Positions 1-8,242 of a stretch of DNA of 64,000 bases are shown here, one piece after another (the stretch's first letter is position 1; each line of letters opens with the position of its first letter). The DNA is from CBDIHH01 sp965279095 (GTDB lineage Bacteria; Pseudomonadota; Alphaproteobacteria; Caulobacterales; Caulobacteraceae), in assembly GCA_965279095.1 (NCBI GenBank), contig CBDIHH010000004.1, positions 124,001 through 188,000 on the forward strand, written 5' to 3'. Below the pieces are notes generated by a model. It made no database searches, was not told the DNA's origin, and saw nothing but the letters and a program-made list of their open reading frames with translations. A program made the position numbers and the translations under genes.

Positions 1-1695
1 GCCAACCTGGTCGACCGGCGGGGGGAATGCGTCCACGCCGGCTGCCTGCACTACCGCTCCTGCTTCATCGAGAAGTCGGTGCGGGCCTCCAAGCGGGCCG
101 ACATCGTCATCGCCAACCACGCCCTGGTGCTGACCCAGGCCGCCTTCGACGGGGCCCGCGCGGCCCGGGGGCTGAAGGGGGATGTCGAGACCACCTCGCT
201 CAAGCGTATCGTCTTCGACGAGGGCCACCACCTGTTCGACGCCGCCGACAGCGCCTTCGCGGCGGCCCTGTCGGGCCAGGAGGCGGCGGAGATGCGCCGC
301 TGGATTCGCGGCCCGGAGGGCCGCGGCCGGCGCGGGCGCGGGCTGGAGCAGCGGCTGATGGACATCCTGGGCGACCGCGAGGACGCCCGCTCGACCCTGC
401 AAGAGGCCCTGAAGGCCGCCGCCGCCCTGCCCGGCGAGGGCTGGTCCGGGCGGATCGCCCCGGCCACCGGCGACGTCAGTCCCATCGGGCCCATCGAGCG
501 GTTCCTGGTGGCGGTGCTGGAGCAGCTGCGCGCCCGCGCCGCCCCGTCCGAGATGGGCCAGGAATGCGCCGCCCGGCCGGCCCTGGACCTCGTGCGCGAG
601 AGCGCCCGCGCCGCCGCCCTGGCCCTGGCCGCCATCGAGACCCCGCTGCTGGCCCTGTCGCGCCAGCTCGAGGACCTCCTCGACGAGGACGCCGAGACCC
701 TGCCCACCCACGAGCGGGCCAGGATCGAGGGCGCCCTGAGGGGACTCGACCGCCGCGCGCGGATGATGCTGCCGGCCTGGCGCTCGATGCTGCGGGCCAT
801 CGACGAGGACAGCGACGACGATCCCGACTTCGTCGACTGGTTCGAATCCAGTTTCGCCTTCGGCCGCATCGTCGACGCCGCCTATCGCCGCCACTGGGTC
901 GATCCCACCGAACCCCTGCGCGCCGCCGTACTCGCGCCCGCCCACGGCATCCTGGTGACCAGCGCCACCCTCGCCGATCCGGCCCTGGACGATCCCTTCG
1001 CCCTGGCCGAGATGCGCACGGGCGCGGCGCGCCTGCCCGACCGGCCCAAGACCCTGCGCCTGGCCTCGCCCTTCGACTATGCCGAGCAGGCGCGCTGTTT
1101 CGTGGTCACCGACGTCGGCCGCGAGGACCCGCGCCAGGTGGGGGCGGCCATGCGCGAGCTGTTCCTGGCGGCCGGGGGCGGGGGCCTGGGGCTGTTCACC
1201 GCCATCCGCCGCCTGCGCGCCGTGCACGAGCGCATCGCCGGACCCCTGGCCGAACAGGGCATCGCCCTCTACGGCCAGCATGTGGATCCCCTCGAGGTAG
1301 GGGCCCTGGTGGACATCTTCCGCGCCGAGGAGGACGCCTGCCTGCTGGGCACCGACGCGGTGCGCGACGGGGTCGACGTGCCGGGCCGATCCCTGCGCCT
1401 GCTGGTGTTCGACCGGGTGCCCTGGCCGCGCCCGGACATCCTGCACAAGGCCCGGCGGGCCCGCTTCGGCGCCAAGGGCTACGACGACTCCATCGCCCGC
1501 GGCCGCGTCGCCCAGGCCTTCGGGCGGCTGATCCGCCGCGCCGACGACCGCGGGGTGTTCGTGATGCTCGACGCCGCGGCCCCTACGCGGCTGTTCTCCA
1601 GCCTGCCCCCCGGGGTGGAGCCTCGCCGCGTCAGCCTGGTGCACGCCATCGAGGAGACGGCGGCCTTCCTCAAAGGGCCGCCGCCCGAGGCTTGA
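1..1695 (+). CDS. ATP-dependent DNA helicase, DinG/XPD type (5' end outside window)
   Basis: The reading frame is open from base 1, so the N-terminus with Walker A lies upstream; 564 residues are visible. Cysteines at visible residues 10, 15 and 21 look like the last three ligands of the 4Fe-4S cluster that XPD/DinG superfamily 2 helicases carry. A DEGHH Walker B/DEAH box lies at residues 73-77, and the C-terminal motif VI (QAFGRLIRR) begins near residue 505. The family unwinds DNA 5' to 3' in repair and in resolving blocked forks. The gene ends 19 bases before the convergent pheA. The family call is firm; whether this is DinG itself or a related YoaA-like helicase cannot be decided here. Confidence 0.9.
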   Translation, partial: ANLVDRRGECVHAGCLHYRSCFIEKSVRASKRADIVIANHALVLTQAAFDGARAARGLKGDVETTSLKRIVFDEGHHLFDAADSAFAAALSGQEAAEMRRWIRGPEGRGRRGRGLEQRLMDILGDREDARSTLQEALKAAAALPGEGWSGRIAPATGDVSPIGPIERFLVAVLEQLRARAAPSEMGQECAARPALDLVRESARAAALALAAIETPLLALSRQLEDLLDEDAETLPTHERARIEGALRGLDRRARMMLPAWRSMLRAIDEDSDDDPDFVDWFESSFAFGRIVDAAYRRHWVDPTEPLRAAVLAPAHGILVTSATLADPALDDPFALAEMRTGAARLPDRPKTLRLASPFDYAEQARCFVVTDVGREDPRQVGAAMRELFLAAGGGGLGLFTAIRRLRAVHERIAGPLAEQGIALYGQHVDPLEVGALVDIFRAEEDACLLGTDAVRDGVDVPGRSLRLLVFDRVPWPRPDILHKARRARFGAKGYDDSIARGRVAQAFGRLIRRADDRGVFVMLDAAAPTRLFSSLPPGVEPRRVSLVHAIEETAAFLKGPPPEA

Positions 1696-1714
1696 GCGAC
1701 GAAAGGCGGCCCGC

Positions 1715-2566
1715 TCAGCCGGCCAGCTGCGCCCGGAACGGGTCGGGCTCATACACCCCCAGCACCTCGAACCGCTCGCAGAAGAAGTTCAGCTCCTCGA
1801 AGGCCAGGGTCAGGGCCCGGTCCTCGGGACGACCATCAACCTCGGCGTAGAACATCGTCGCCGTGAACGAGCCGTTCTCCTGGTAGCTCTCCAGCTTGCT
1901 CATGTTCACGCCATTGGTGGCGAAGCCGCCAAGGGCCTTGTAGAGGGCGGCCGGCACGTTGCGGACCCGGAACACGAAGCTGGTGATGCAGGCCGCGCCT
2001 TCGGGCGGCCGCGGGGTATCGGCGTCCGCGGTCATCACCAAGAAGCGCGTGGTGTTGGTGTGCAGGTCCTCGATGTTCTCGGCGAGCACCTCCAGCCCAT
2101 AGAGGGCTGCGGCCAGGGGCGGCGAGACCGCCGCCTTGTGCGGGTCGGGGTGCTCGGCCAGGGTCTTGGCGGCGCCGGCGGTGTCGCCGGCGGGCTCCAG
2201 CCGCACGTCCAGGGTGCGCAGGAACTTGCGGCATTGGCCCAGCGCGATGGACATGGACGAGACCACCCGCACGTCCTCCAGCCTGACGCCGGGGTTGGCC
2301 ATCAGGTGGAAGCGGATCGGCTTGAAGCGCTCGCCGATGATGTGCAGGCCGGACGACGGCAGCAGGTGGTGCACGTCGGCGACCCGCCCGGCGATGGAGT
2401 TCTCCACCGGGATCAGCCCCAAGGCGCAGGCGCCGGACTTCACGGCCTCGAAGGCGTCCTCGAAGGTCGGGTAGGGCGCCGGCTCATAGGCCGGGAAGTG
2501 GGTGCGGCAGGCCTCGTCGCCATTGGCGCCCGGCTCGCCCTGGAAGGCTATCTTCGGCTTGGTCAT
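1715..2566 (-). CDS. pheA: prephenate dehydratase
   Basis: A 283-residue monofunctional prephenate dehydratase, which converts prephenate to phenylpyruvate in phenylalanine biosynthesis. The catalytic domain covers about residues 5-180 and holds the conserved NTTRF motif (TRF at 173-175). A C-terminal ACT domain (about 193-270) carries NMSKLES, equivalent to the phenylalanine-binding ESRP region, so feedback inhibition by phenylalanine is expected. No chorismate mutase domain is fused. Its ATG overlaps the stop of kdsB by four bases (ATGA), which implies translational coupling with that gene. Confidence 0.95.
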   Translation of the reverse strand: MTKPKIAFQGEPGANGDEACRTHFPAYEPAPYPTFEDAFEAVKSGACALGLIPVENSIAGRVADVHHLLPSSGLHIIGERFKPIRFHLMANPGVRLEDVRVVSSMSIALGQCRKFLRTLDVRLEPAGDTAGAAKTLAEHPDPHKAAVSPPLAAALYGLEVLAENIEDLHTNTTRFLVMTADADTPRPPEGAACITSFVFRVRNVPAALYKALGGFATNGVNMSKLESYQENGSFTATMFYAEVDGRPEDRALTLAFEELNFFCERFEVLGVYEPDPFRAQLAG

Positions 2567-3300
2567 GGACGGGCCATAGCATGGGCGCGCGCGGCTTCAA
2601 GGTCCGCGGGGGTGTCGACGGAGATGGGCGCGGCGTCGGTCACGGCGGCCCAGATCGACAGGCCCAGCTCCAGGGCCCGCAGCTGCTCCAGCTTCTCGCG
2701 GCGCTCCAGGGGCGAGGGCGGGGCGGCGTTGAATCGCTCCAGGGCGGCGCGGCGATAGCCGTAGATGCCGATATGCCGCCACACCGGCTGGTCGCCGTAG
2801 AGGGTGCTGCGGGTGAAATACAGGGCGCGGCCGCTGGAGCCGTCCGGCTGCAGGGCCAGCACCGCCTTGACCACGTCCGGGTTGGCGCGGTCGGCGGCGG
2901 AGGCTTCCGGCGCGACCACGGTGGCGATGTCGCACGAGGGCTGGGCGCGCATCAGGTCCAGGCAGGCGGTCAGCACCCCCGGCTCCACGAAGGGCATGTC
3001 GCCCTGCAGGTTGATCACCAGCTCGCACGCCCCCTGGGGGTCCACCGCCCGCAGGGCCGCCAGGATGCGGTCGGACCCGGAGGGCAGGTCGGGGTCGGTC
3101 AGCACCGCCCGGCCGCCGGCCGCCGTCACGGCCTCGACGATGACGGGGTCGCCCGCCGCCACCACCACCTCGGCCACCCCCGCCGCCTGCGCCCGGCGCA
3201 GGACCCGCACGATCATCGATTCGCCGCCGATGTCGGCCAGGGGCTTGCCGGGCAGCCGGGTGGCCGCCATCCGCGCCGGAATGATGATGATCGGAGCCAT
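2563..3300 (-). CDS. kdsB: 3-deoxy-manno-octulosonate cytidylyltransferase (CMP-KDO synthetase)
   Basis: KdsB activates KDO with CTP for lipid A inner-core synthesis in the cytoplasm. The N-terminus reads IIIIPARMAATRLPGKPLADI, the signature of the family, and the length of 245 residues is normal. The frame also allows a TTG start three codons upstream (3309), but I chose the ATG at 3298-3300, which matches the usual family N-terminus. It is the first gene of a kdsB-pheA pair, a common alphaproteobacterial arrangement, and is divergent from the cytochrome gene across about 190 bp. Confidence 0.93.
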   Translation of the reverse strand: MAPIIIIPARMAATRLPGKPLADIGGESMIVRVLRRAQAAGVAEVVVAAGDPVIVEAVTAAGGRAVLTDPDLPSGSDRILAALRAVDPQGACELVINLQGDMPFVEPGVLTACLDLMRAQPSCDIATVVAPEASAADRANPDVVKAVLALQPDGSSGRALYFTRSTLYGDQPVWRHIGIYGYRRAALERFNAAPPSPLERREKLEQLRALELGLSIWAAVTDAAPISVDTPADLEAARAHAMARP

Positions 3301-3491
3301 GGGTTCCAACTCGACGAGGAAAAGGCGAGGCGCTTCGGGGGGTTGGCGCCCCGGGGCGAAAGGCCGGGTTGCGCGAGCGCCGGTAGCGTGTCAGAGAGCC
3401 CAACGCAAGAAGAAGGGGCCGGGAATCCAAGCTATGGACCCGCCCGATTCCTTGACAAGTTGAGATCTTTAGAAGGGCCGGCGGGCATACA

Positions 3492-4163
3492 ATGAGCGGA
3501 CTGGGCTTCAACAAGGTCGCCGGGGCGGTGCTGGCGACCGGGCTTGCAATCGTCGGCCTGAACGAACTGTCTTCGATCGTCTACGCGTCGCACCCCGCTG
3601 AAAAGCCCGGCTACGCCATCGCCGTGGCCGAGGCCGTGGAAGAGGGCGCCGCCGCCGCCGAGGTGGCGCCGGACTGGGGCACGGTCCTGGCGTCAGCCGA
3701 CATCGCCGCCGGCCAGGCCGTCGAGAAGAAGTGCGTCTCCTGCCACACCTTCGAGGCGGGCGGCGCCAACGGCACCGGCCCCAACCAGTACGGCATCGTC
3801 GGCCGCAAGCCCGGCAGTCACGCCGGCTTCGCCTATTCCACCGCGATGCTGGAATACGGCGCCAAGAACCCGGTGTGGACCTACGACCTGCTCGACCAGT
3901 TCATCAAGGCCCCGCAAAAGGACATGCCTGGGACCAAGATGACCTTCGTGGGCATCAAGAAGCAGGAAGACCGGATCAACCTGATCGCCTACCTGCGCAC
4001 CCTCAGCGCCTCGCCGATGCCGATCCCGGCGCCGAATCCGGCCGCCGCGGCGGCGCCCGCCGAAGCAGCGCCGGCGGCTGACGCCGCGGCCGCCGGCGAG
4101 CCCGTCGCCGCCGACGCGGGCGCCCCCGCCGGTGATGCGGCCCCCGCGGCGCCCGCGAACTAG
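3492..4163 (+). CDS. membrane-anchored class I cytochrome c (CycM-like)
   Basis: A 223-residue cytochrome c. A hydrophobic segment at about residues 8-28 serves as signal anchor or signal peptide, followed by an Ala/Glu-rich linker. The haem site CVSCH lies at 81-85 and the likely axial methionine is M150 in MPGTKM. The last 50 or so residues are an Ala/Pro tail with no fold. The layout resembles the membrane-bound c552/CycM proteins that carry electrons from the bc1 complex to terminal oxidases. The gene stands alone, divergent from kdsB. A TTGACA box lies at 3452-3457 but I see no matching -10, so no promoter is claimed. Confidence 0.88.
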   Translation: MSGLGFNKVAGAVLATGLAIVGLNELSSIVYASHPAEKPGYAIAVAEAVEEGAAAAEVAPDWGTVLASADIAAGQAVEKKCVSCHTFEAGGANGTGPNQYGIVGRKPGSHAGFAYSTAMLEYGAKNPVWTYDLLDQFIKAPQKDMPGTKMTFVGIKKQEDRINLIAYLRTLSASPMPIPAPNPAAAAAPAEAAPAADAAAAGEPVAADAGAPAGDAAPAAPAN

Positions 4164-4187
4164 GTCACCCCCGGCGCCCGGCGCCGA

Positions 4188-5600
4188 TCACGCGGCCGGG
4201 TAGCGGGCCTTCAGCATCGTCAGCAGGGCGCGGATCGCCTGCGCCTCGCCGCCCGCCGGCCAGCCCGGCTGGCTGCGCCCGTTCCAGGCGAAGATGTCCA
4301 GGTGCGCCCATGCGCCCGCGGGCGCGAACCGCTGCAGGAACAGGGCGGCGGTGATCGACCCCGCCTGGGCCCAGGCGTCGGCGTCGTTCTTCACATCGGC
4401 GATGTCGCTGTCGATGGCCTCGCCGTAGGGCGCCCACAGGGGCAACCGCCACAGGGGATCGCCAACCGCCAGGGCGGCCGCCTCCAGCGCCTGGGCCAGG
4501 GCGTCGTCCGCCGTGAAGAAGGGGACCACCTGGGGGCCCAGGGCGACCCGCGCGGCCCCGGTGAGGGTGGCCAGGTCGAGGGTCAGGTCCGGCTCCAGCT
4601 CCGCCGCCCGGGTCAGGGCGTCGGCCAGGATCAGCCGTCCCTCCGCGTCCGTATTGCCGACCTCGACCGTCAGCCCCTTGCGCGAGGCCAGCACGTCTCC
4701 GGGGCGCATGGCCTCGGCCGAGATGGCGTTCTCGGCCACCGGCAGCAGCACCACCAGCCGCACCGGCAGGGCGGCGGCCATCACCATCCGCGCCAGGGCC
4801 AGGGCGTGGGCGGCGCCGCCCATATCCTTCTTCATGGCCCGCATGGCCGAGGACGGCTTGATATCCAGCCCGCCGGTGTCGAACACCACGCCCTTGCCGA
4901 TCAGCGCCACCAGCGGCAGGGCCGCGTCGGCGGCGCGGGTGGCGGGCCCGGCCCAGGTGATCTCGATCATCCGCGGCGCCCGCGCGGCGGTGGCCGACCG
5001 GCCGACGGCGTGCACCAGGGGATAGTTCTCGTCCAGTAACCCCTCGCCGGTGACCACCGCGATCGTCGCGCCGAACTGCTGCGCCACCTCGCGGGCGATG
5101 GTCTCGATCTGCAGCGGCCCCAGGTCGTTGGCGGGGGTGTTGACCATGTCCCGGGCCAGGGCGCAGGCGTGGACCACCGCCAGGGCGCCGTCGAGATCGG
5201 CCCCCGCCGGCGCCGCCAGCCGGGCCCGCTCCGGGTCCTTGGCCGGTTTGTAGCGATCGAACCGATAGCCGCCGAGGCCGAAGGCGATGGCGGCCTGGGT
5301 CGGGTCCAGCCCCTCGGGGAGGGGCTCGGCGAGGCGGTAGTCCCCCGCCGGCAGCCGCGCGGCCAGGCCGCGCAGGGCCATCGCCCCGCCCTCGGCGCTG
5401 AAGCCCGCCAGCACCCGGTCGACGCCGCCGTCGGGGGCGGCGATCACCGCCACCTGTCCCGACCGGCCCTTGAAGCCCTGACGTTCGGCCTGGGCGCGCA
5501 CCGGGGCGGGGGCCGCCTCCAGCATCGGCGCCAGCTGATCGGCCGCCACCAGATGGATGGCGGCGGCGTCGCCGTCGGCGGGGATGAGGGTGTCGGTCAT
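4188..5600 (-). CDS. M17-family leucyl aminopeptidase
   Basis: A two-metal cytosolic aminopeptidase of 470 residues that removes N-terminal amino acids from peptides. The catalytic C-terminal domain shows GKGVVFDTGG (lysine 236, aspartate 241), KKDMGG (aspartate 259) and the signature NTDAEGRL at 316-323, matching the metal and active-site residues of E. coli PepA. I chose the ATG at 5598-5600; the frame is open upstream but has no family similarity there. It is convergent with the cytochrome gene. PepA itself is longer at the N-terminus and also binds DNA, so a pepA symbol is not assigned. Confidence 0.92.
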   Translation of the reverse strand: MTDTLIPADGDAAAIHLVAADQLAPMLEAAPAPVRAQAERQGFKGRSGQVAVIAAPDGGVDRVLAGFSAEGGAMALRGLAARLPAGDYRLAEPLPEGLDPTQAAIAFGLGGYRFDRYKPAKDPERARLAAPAGADLDGALAVVHACALARDMVNTPANDLGPLQIETIAREVAQQFGATIAVVTGEGLLDENYPLVHAVGRSATAARAPRMIEITWAGPATRAADAALPLVALIGKGVVFDTGGLDIKPSSAMRAMKKDMGGAAHALALARMVMAAALPVRLVVLLPVAENAISAEAMRPGDVLASRKGLTVEVGNTDAEGRLILADALTRAAELEPDLTLDLATLTGAARVALGPQVVPFFTADDALAQALEAAALAVGDPLWRLPLWAPYGEAIDSDIADVKNDADAWAQAGSITAALFLQRFAPAGAWAHLDIFAWNGRSQPGWPAGGEAQAIRALLTMLKARYPAA

Positions 5601-5634
5601 GGGACGCGCCTGGGGCTGGGGAAGGAGATCATGC

Positions 5635-5649
5635 TTAACGCTTCTTGAA
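5635..5649 (+). promoter_or_regulatory. possible CtrA box upstream of the TPR gene
   Basis: TTAA-N7-TGAA, one base away from the CtrA consensus TTAA-N7-TTAA of Caulobacter. It lies 48 bases before the TPR start. The same degenerate form occurs upstream of pilA. Motif reading only. Confidence 0.3.
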
Positions 5650-5683
5650 CGGCCCTGCCGCAAGCTGCGACGCAGCCGTTCAA
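5645..5683 (+). promoter_or_regulatory. hairpin that would cover the ribosome binding site of the TPR gene
   Basis: TTGAACGGC (5645-5653) and GCCGTTCAA (5675-5683) are perfect 9-bp inverted repeats with a 21-base loop. The Shine-Dalgarno AAGGAG starts at 5682, inside the right arm, so pairing would hide part of it. It could equally be a dyad operator in DNA. Confidence 0.4.
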
Positions 5684-5696
5684 GGAGCGTCGTCCC

Positions 5697-6542
5697 ATGT
5701 GTCGCAAGCCCGCCCTCGCCGCAACCGCCGCCGTGGTCCTGGCCGCCGCCAGCCTCGCCTCGCCGGCCCTGGCCCTGGGCTGGGGACGGGGCGACAAGGC
5801 GGCCAAGCCCGCCGCCGCCGCCGCCGCCGCGACCCTGGCGGCCCCGGCGCCCCGCGCGGCCGCCCCCAAGGTCACGCCCCAGGAGCGGGCCATGGCCGAC
5901 CGCCTCGATCCCCTGGCCCGCTCGACCTTCTGGGCGGGGGTGCTCAACGCCGATCCCAACGACGCCGAGGCCGGGATCAAGCTGTCGGCCGCCCTGCGCA
6001 GCCTCGGCCGGATGGAGGACGCCACCCAGGCCGCCCAGCGGGTGCTTGTCATGCAGCCCGATAATGTCGAGGCCCTATTGGAGGCCGCGCGCGGCTTCAT
6101 CGCCCAGGACCAGGGCTTCTTCGCCATCGATCCCGCCCGCCGCGCCCAGGCGCTGAAGCCGCAGGACTGGCGCGCCCCGGCCCTGCTGGCGGTGGCGCTG
6201 GAACAGGCCGAGCGCGACGACGAGGCCCTGGTCGCCCACCGCCAGGCCCTGGCCATCGCCCCGAACAATCCCGCGGTGCTGTCCAACCTCGGCATGTATT
6301 ACGCCGGGCACGGTGATGCGCCGCAGGCGGAGCGCCTGCTGCGCCAGGCCGCCGCCGACCCCGCCGCCACCATCCAGGTGCGCCAGAACCTGGCCCTGGT
6401 GCTGGGCCTGCAGGGCCGCCTCGCCGAGGCCGAACAACTCGTCCGCCGCGACCTGCCCCCGGCCGTGGTGGCCAACAACCTCGGCTACCTGCGCGCCGCC
6501 TCCGGCGAGGCGCCCGCGCGTAATTGGGACGCGATGCGCTGA
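5697..6542 (+). CDS. secreted tetratricopeptide-repeat protein, possibly TadD-like
   Basis: A 281-residue protein with an N-terminal signal sequence (about residues 1-26, ending ASPALA) and an Ala/Pro-rich linker, followed by TPR-type helical repeats from about residue 75 to 260 (for example NVEALLEAARGF and NPAVLSNLGMYY). An AAGGAG Shine-Dalgarno precedes the ATG. TadD, a TPR lipoprotein, is encoded beside Tad pilus genes in many bacteria, and the tadC gene is 700 bp away, so a pilus role is likely by context. There is no lipobox cysteine here, which weakens a strict TadD call. Confidence 0.75.
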   Translation: MCRKPALAATAAVVLAAASLASPALALGWGRGDKAAKPAAAAAAATLAAPAPRAAAPKVTPQERAMADRLDPLARSTFWAGVLNADPNDAEAGIKLSAALRSLGRMEDATQAAQRVLVMQPDNVEALLEAARGFIAQDQGFFAIDPARRAQALKPQDWRAPALLAVALEQAERDDEALVAHRQALAIAPNNPAVLSNLGMYYAGHGDAPQAERLLRQAAADPAATIQVRQNLALVLGLQGRLAEAEQLVRRDLPPAVVANNLGYLRAASGEAPARNWDAMR

Positions 6543-6741
6543 GGGGCGCCGCGTACCCGGCGCAATCGTCAGTGAGAAATCCGACCCCTCCAATCGCCGT
6601 CACCAAGTCAGTGCTGGCAAAGCGTGCTGTTCGCGCAGGCGCGCGCCCCAGGAGGACGACCACAAGGGGGGACGCACGCCCCCCAACGCAGACCCCGCCG
6701 TCGTTCGCATGGCGGAGCATCGGTTCGGACCAGGCGACCGC

Positions 6742-6798
6742 GTCAAGGCGGGCCCGCAGGGCCCCCGCTGCGCGGCGCGCCAAAGGCGCGGCCTTGAC
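6742..6798. repeat. REP-like palindrome, family 1
   Basis: Outer arms GTCAAGG (6742-6748) and CCTTGAC (6792-6798) enclose a GC-rich centre containing CCCGCTGCGCGG. A related element occurs at 54999-55065. The rest of the non-coding stretch 6543-6862 shows no gene that I can support. Confidence 0.6.
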
Positions 6799-6862
6799 CC
6801 GGCCGCCGCCCGAACCACACTTCCACCACGCGATCGACGGCCCTTTCCGAACGCAGCCCCCC

Positions 6863-7190
6863 AGCCGTCATCCCGGAGAGCCGCGAAGCGGACTCATCCG
6901 GGACCCGGCCGCTCTACGCTCAACGCGCCGCACGGCAGGGTCTTCGCGGCTGGGTCCTCGCGTCGATGCTGCGCATCGCGCAAGGATGACGACCTATCTT
7001 GATATGTCGCCCCCCCTTCCAGCCCTCATCCCGGAGAGCCGCCCCCGGGTTCGGCCGCAGGCCGACCCGAGGACAGGCTCCGCGGACTCATCCGGGACCC
7101 AGCCGCCCTACGCTCAACGCGCCGCAAGGTCAGGTCTTCGCTGCTGGGTCCTGGGGTCTCGCTGCGCGAGCCCCAGGATGACGACCTTTT
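6863..7190 (-). repeat. two diverged copies of the 159-bp repeat family, reverse orientation
   Basis: Two units of about 158 bp (starting near 6863 and 7021) each read CATCCCGGAGAGCCG, then ACTCATCCGGGACCC, then CTGGGTCCT, then CAAGGATGACGACC or a variant. They are the reverse complement of the four tandem units at 61657-62262. The second unit carries an extra insertion. Each can fold on itself because the GGACCC and GGGTCC segments are complementary. The stretch 6543-7245 holds no gene. Confidence 0.75.
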
Positions 7191-7245
7191 TTGAATCGCC
7201 GCCTAGGGCTGGGCGCTAGCAATCGCAGGTCAGTACGTCCGCCCG

Positions 7246-8232
7246 CTACTTGCTGAACGCCGCCGAATCCATGACCCGCATCACCGCGGGCCCCAGGATG
7301 ACGATGAACAGCACCGGCAGGAAGAACACGATCATCGGCACGGTGAGCTTGGCGGGGAGGGCGGCCGCCTTCTTCTCGGCCGCCGACATGCGCATCTCGC
7401 GATTCTCCTTGGCCATCACCCGAAGGGCGGTGCCCAGCGGCGTGCCGTAGCGCTCCGCCTGGATCATGGCCGTGACCACCGACTTGATGCCGGGGTGGTT
7501 GGTCCGCCGCGCCAGGCCCTCATAGGCCATGCGCCGCTCGGGCAGGTAGGAGAGCTCGGCGGTGAGGAGGGTCAGCTCCTCGGCCAGTTCGATGGAGCTG
7601 GAGCCCATTTCCTCGCCGACCTTGAGGATGGCCGCCTCGATGGACATGCCCGATTCCACGCAGATCAGCAGCAGGTCCAGGGCGTCGGGGAAGGCGAGCA
7701 TGATCGAGGCCCGCCGCTTGTCGGCGATGTTCTTGATGTAGATGTTCGGCGCGTAGAAACCGGCGGCGAAGCCCATGAAACTGAAGCAGGCCCGCGACAT
7801 GGCCGGCAGGTCGAAGCTGTTGACGGCGAACAGGTAGAAGGCCACCGCCACGGCCAGCACGAAGGGCGTGGCGAAGCGGAAGAAGTAGAAGGTGGTCACC
7901 GGGCGCGGCCCGCGGAAGCCGGCCTGGGCCAGCTTGTCGATCACCTGCGGGTCCTCCAGCAGCTTCTTCAGCTGCAGCTGCTCGACCACCTTCTTGAACA
8001 GGCCGTCGTCGGTGTGGCGCAGGGTGGAGCTGACCGGCGTCTGTTTGGCGATGGCGGCGCGCGACCGCTTGCGCAGCTCCTCGCGCCGGTTGGCCACCGA
8101 CTTGAGCCGGGCGTCCAGGTTGTCGCCCTTCAGCATCGGCCCGGCCAGGGTGAGGATGGTGGCGAACGACAGGGCGGCCACCGCGGCGGCGACCAGGTTG
8201 GCGGGGTCGGTGACGGTGTCGACGAAGCTCAT
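7246..8232 (-). CDS. tadC: Tad pilus inner-membrane platform protein TadC
   Basis: A 328-residue type II secretion F-domain protein. It has an N-terminal membrane segment (about 13-32), two central segments (about 120-160), the cytoplasmic F domain with LLLICVESGMSIEAAI, and a C-terminal membrane segment with FFLPVLFIVILGP. With TadB it forms the inner-membrane platform on which the CpaF ATPase extrudes Flp pilin. Eleven bases separate it from tadB, and it is the last gene of the pilus operon (named cpaH in some Caulobacter annotations). Confidence 0.92.
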   Translation of the reverse strand: MSFVDTVTDPANLVAAAVAALSFATILTLAGPMLKGDNLDARLKSVANRREELRKRSRAAIAKQTPVSSTLRHTDDGLFKKVVEQLQLKKLLEDPQVIDKLAQAGFRGPRPVTTFYFFRFATPFVLAVAVAFYLFAVNSFDLPAMSRACFSFMGFAAGFYAPNIYIKNIADKRRASIMLAFPDALDLLLICVESGMSIEAAILKVGEEMGSSSIELAEELTLLTAELSYLPERRMAYEGLARRTNHPGIKSVVTAMIQAERYGTPLGTALRVMAKENREMRMSAAEKKAAALPAKLTVPMIVFFLPVLFIVILGPAVMRVMDSAAFSK

Positions 8233-8242
8233 CGGTCCCCCA

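Noticed and set aside
3452..3480. Promoter for the cytochrome c gene at TTGACA 3452
   Set aside because: No acceptable -10 sequence at 15-19 bases downstream.
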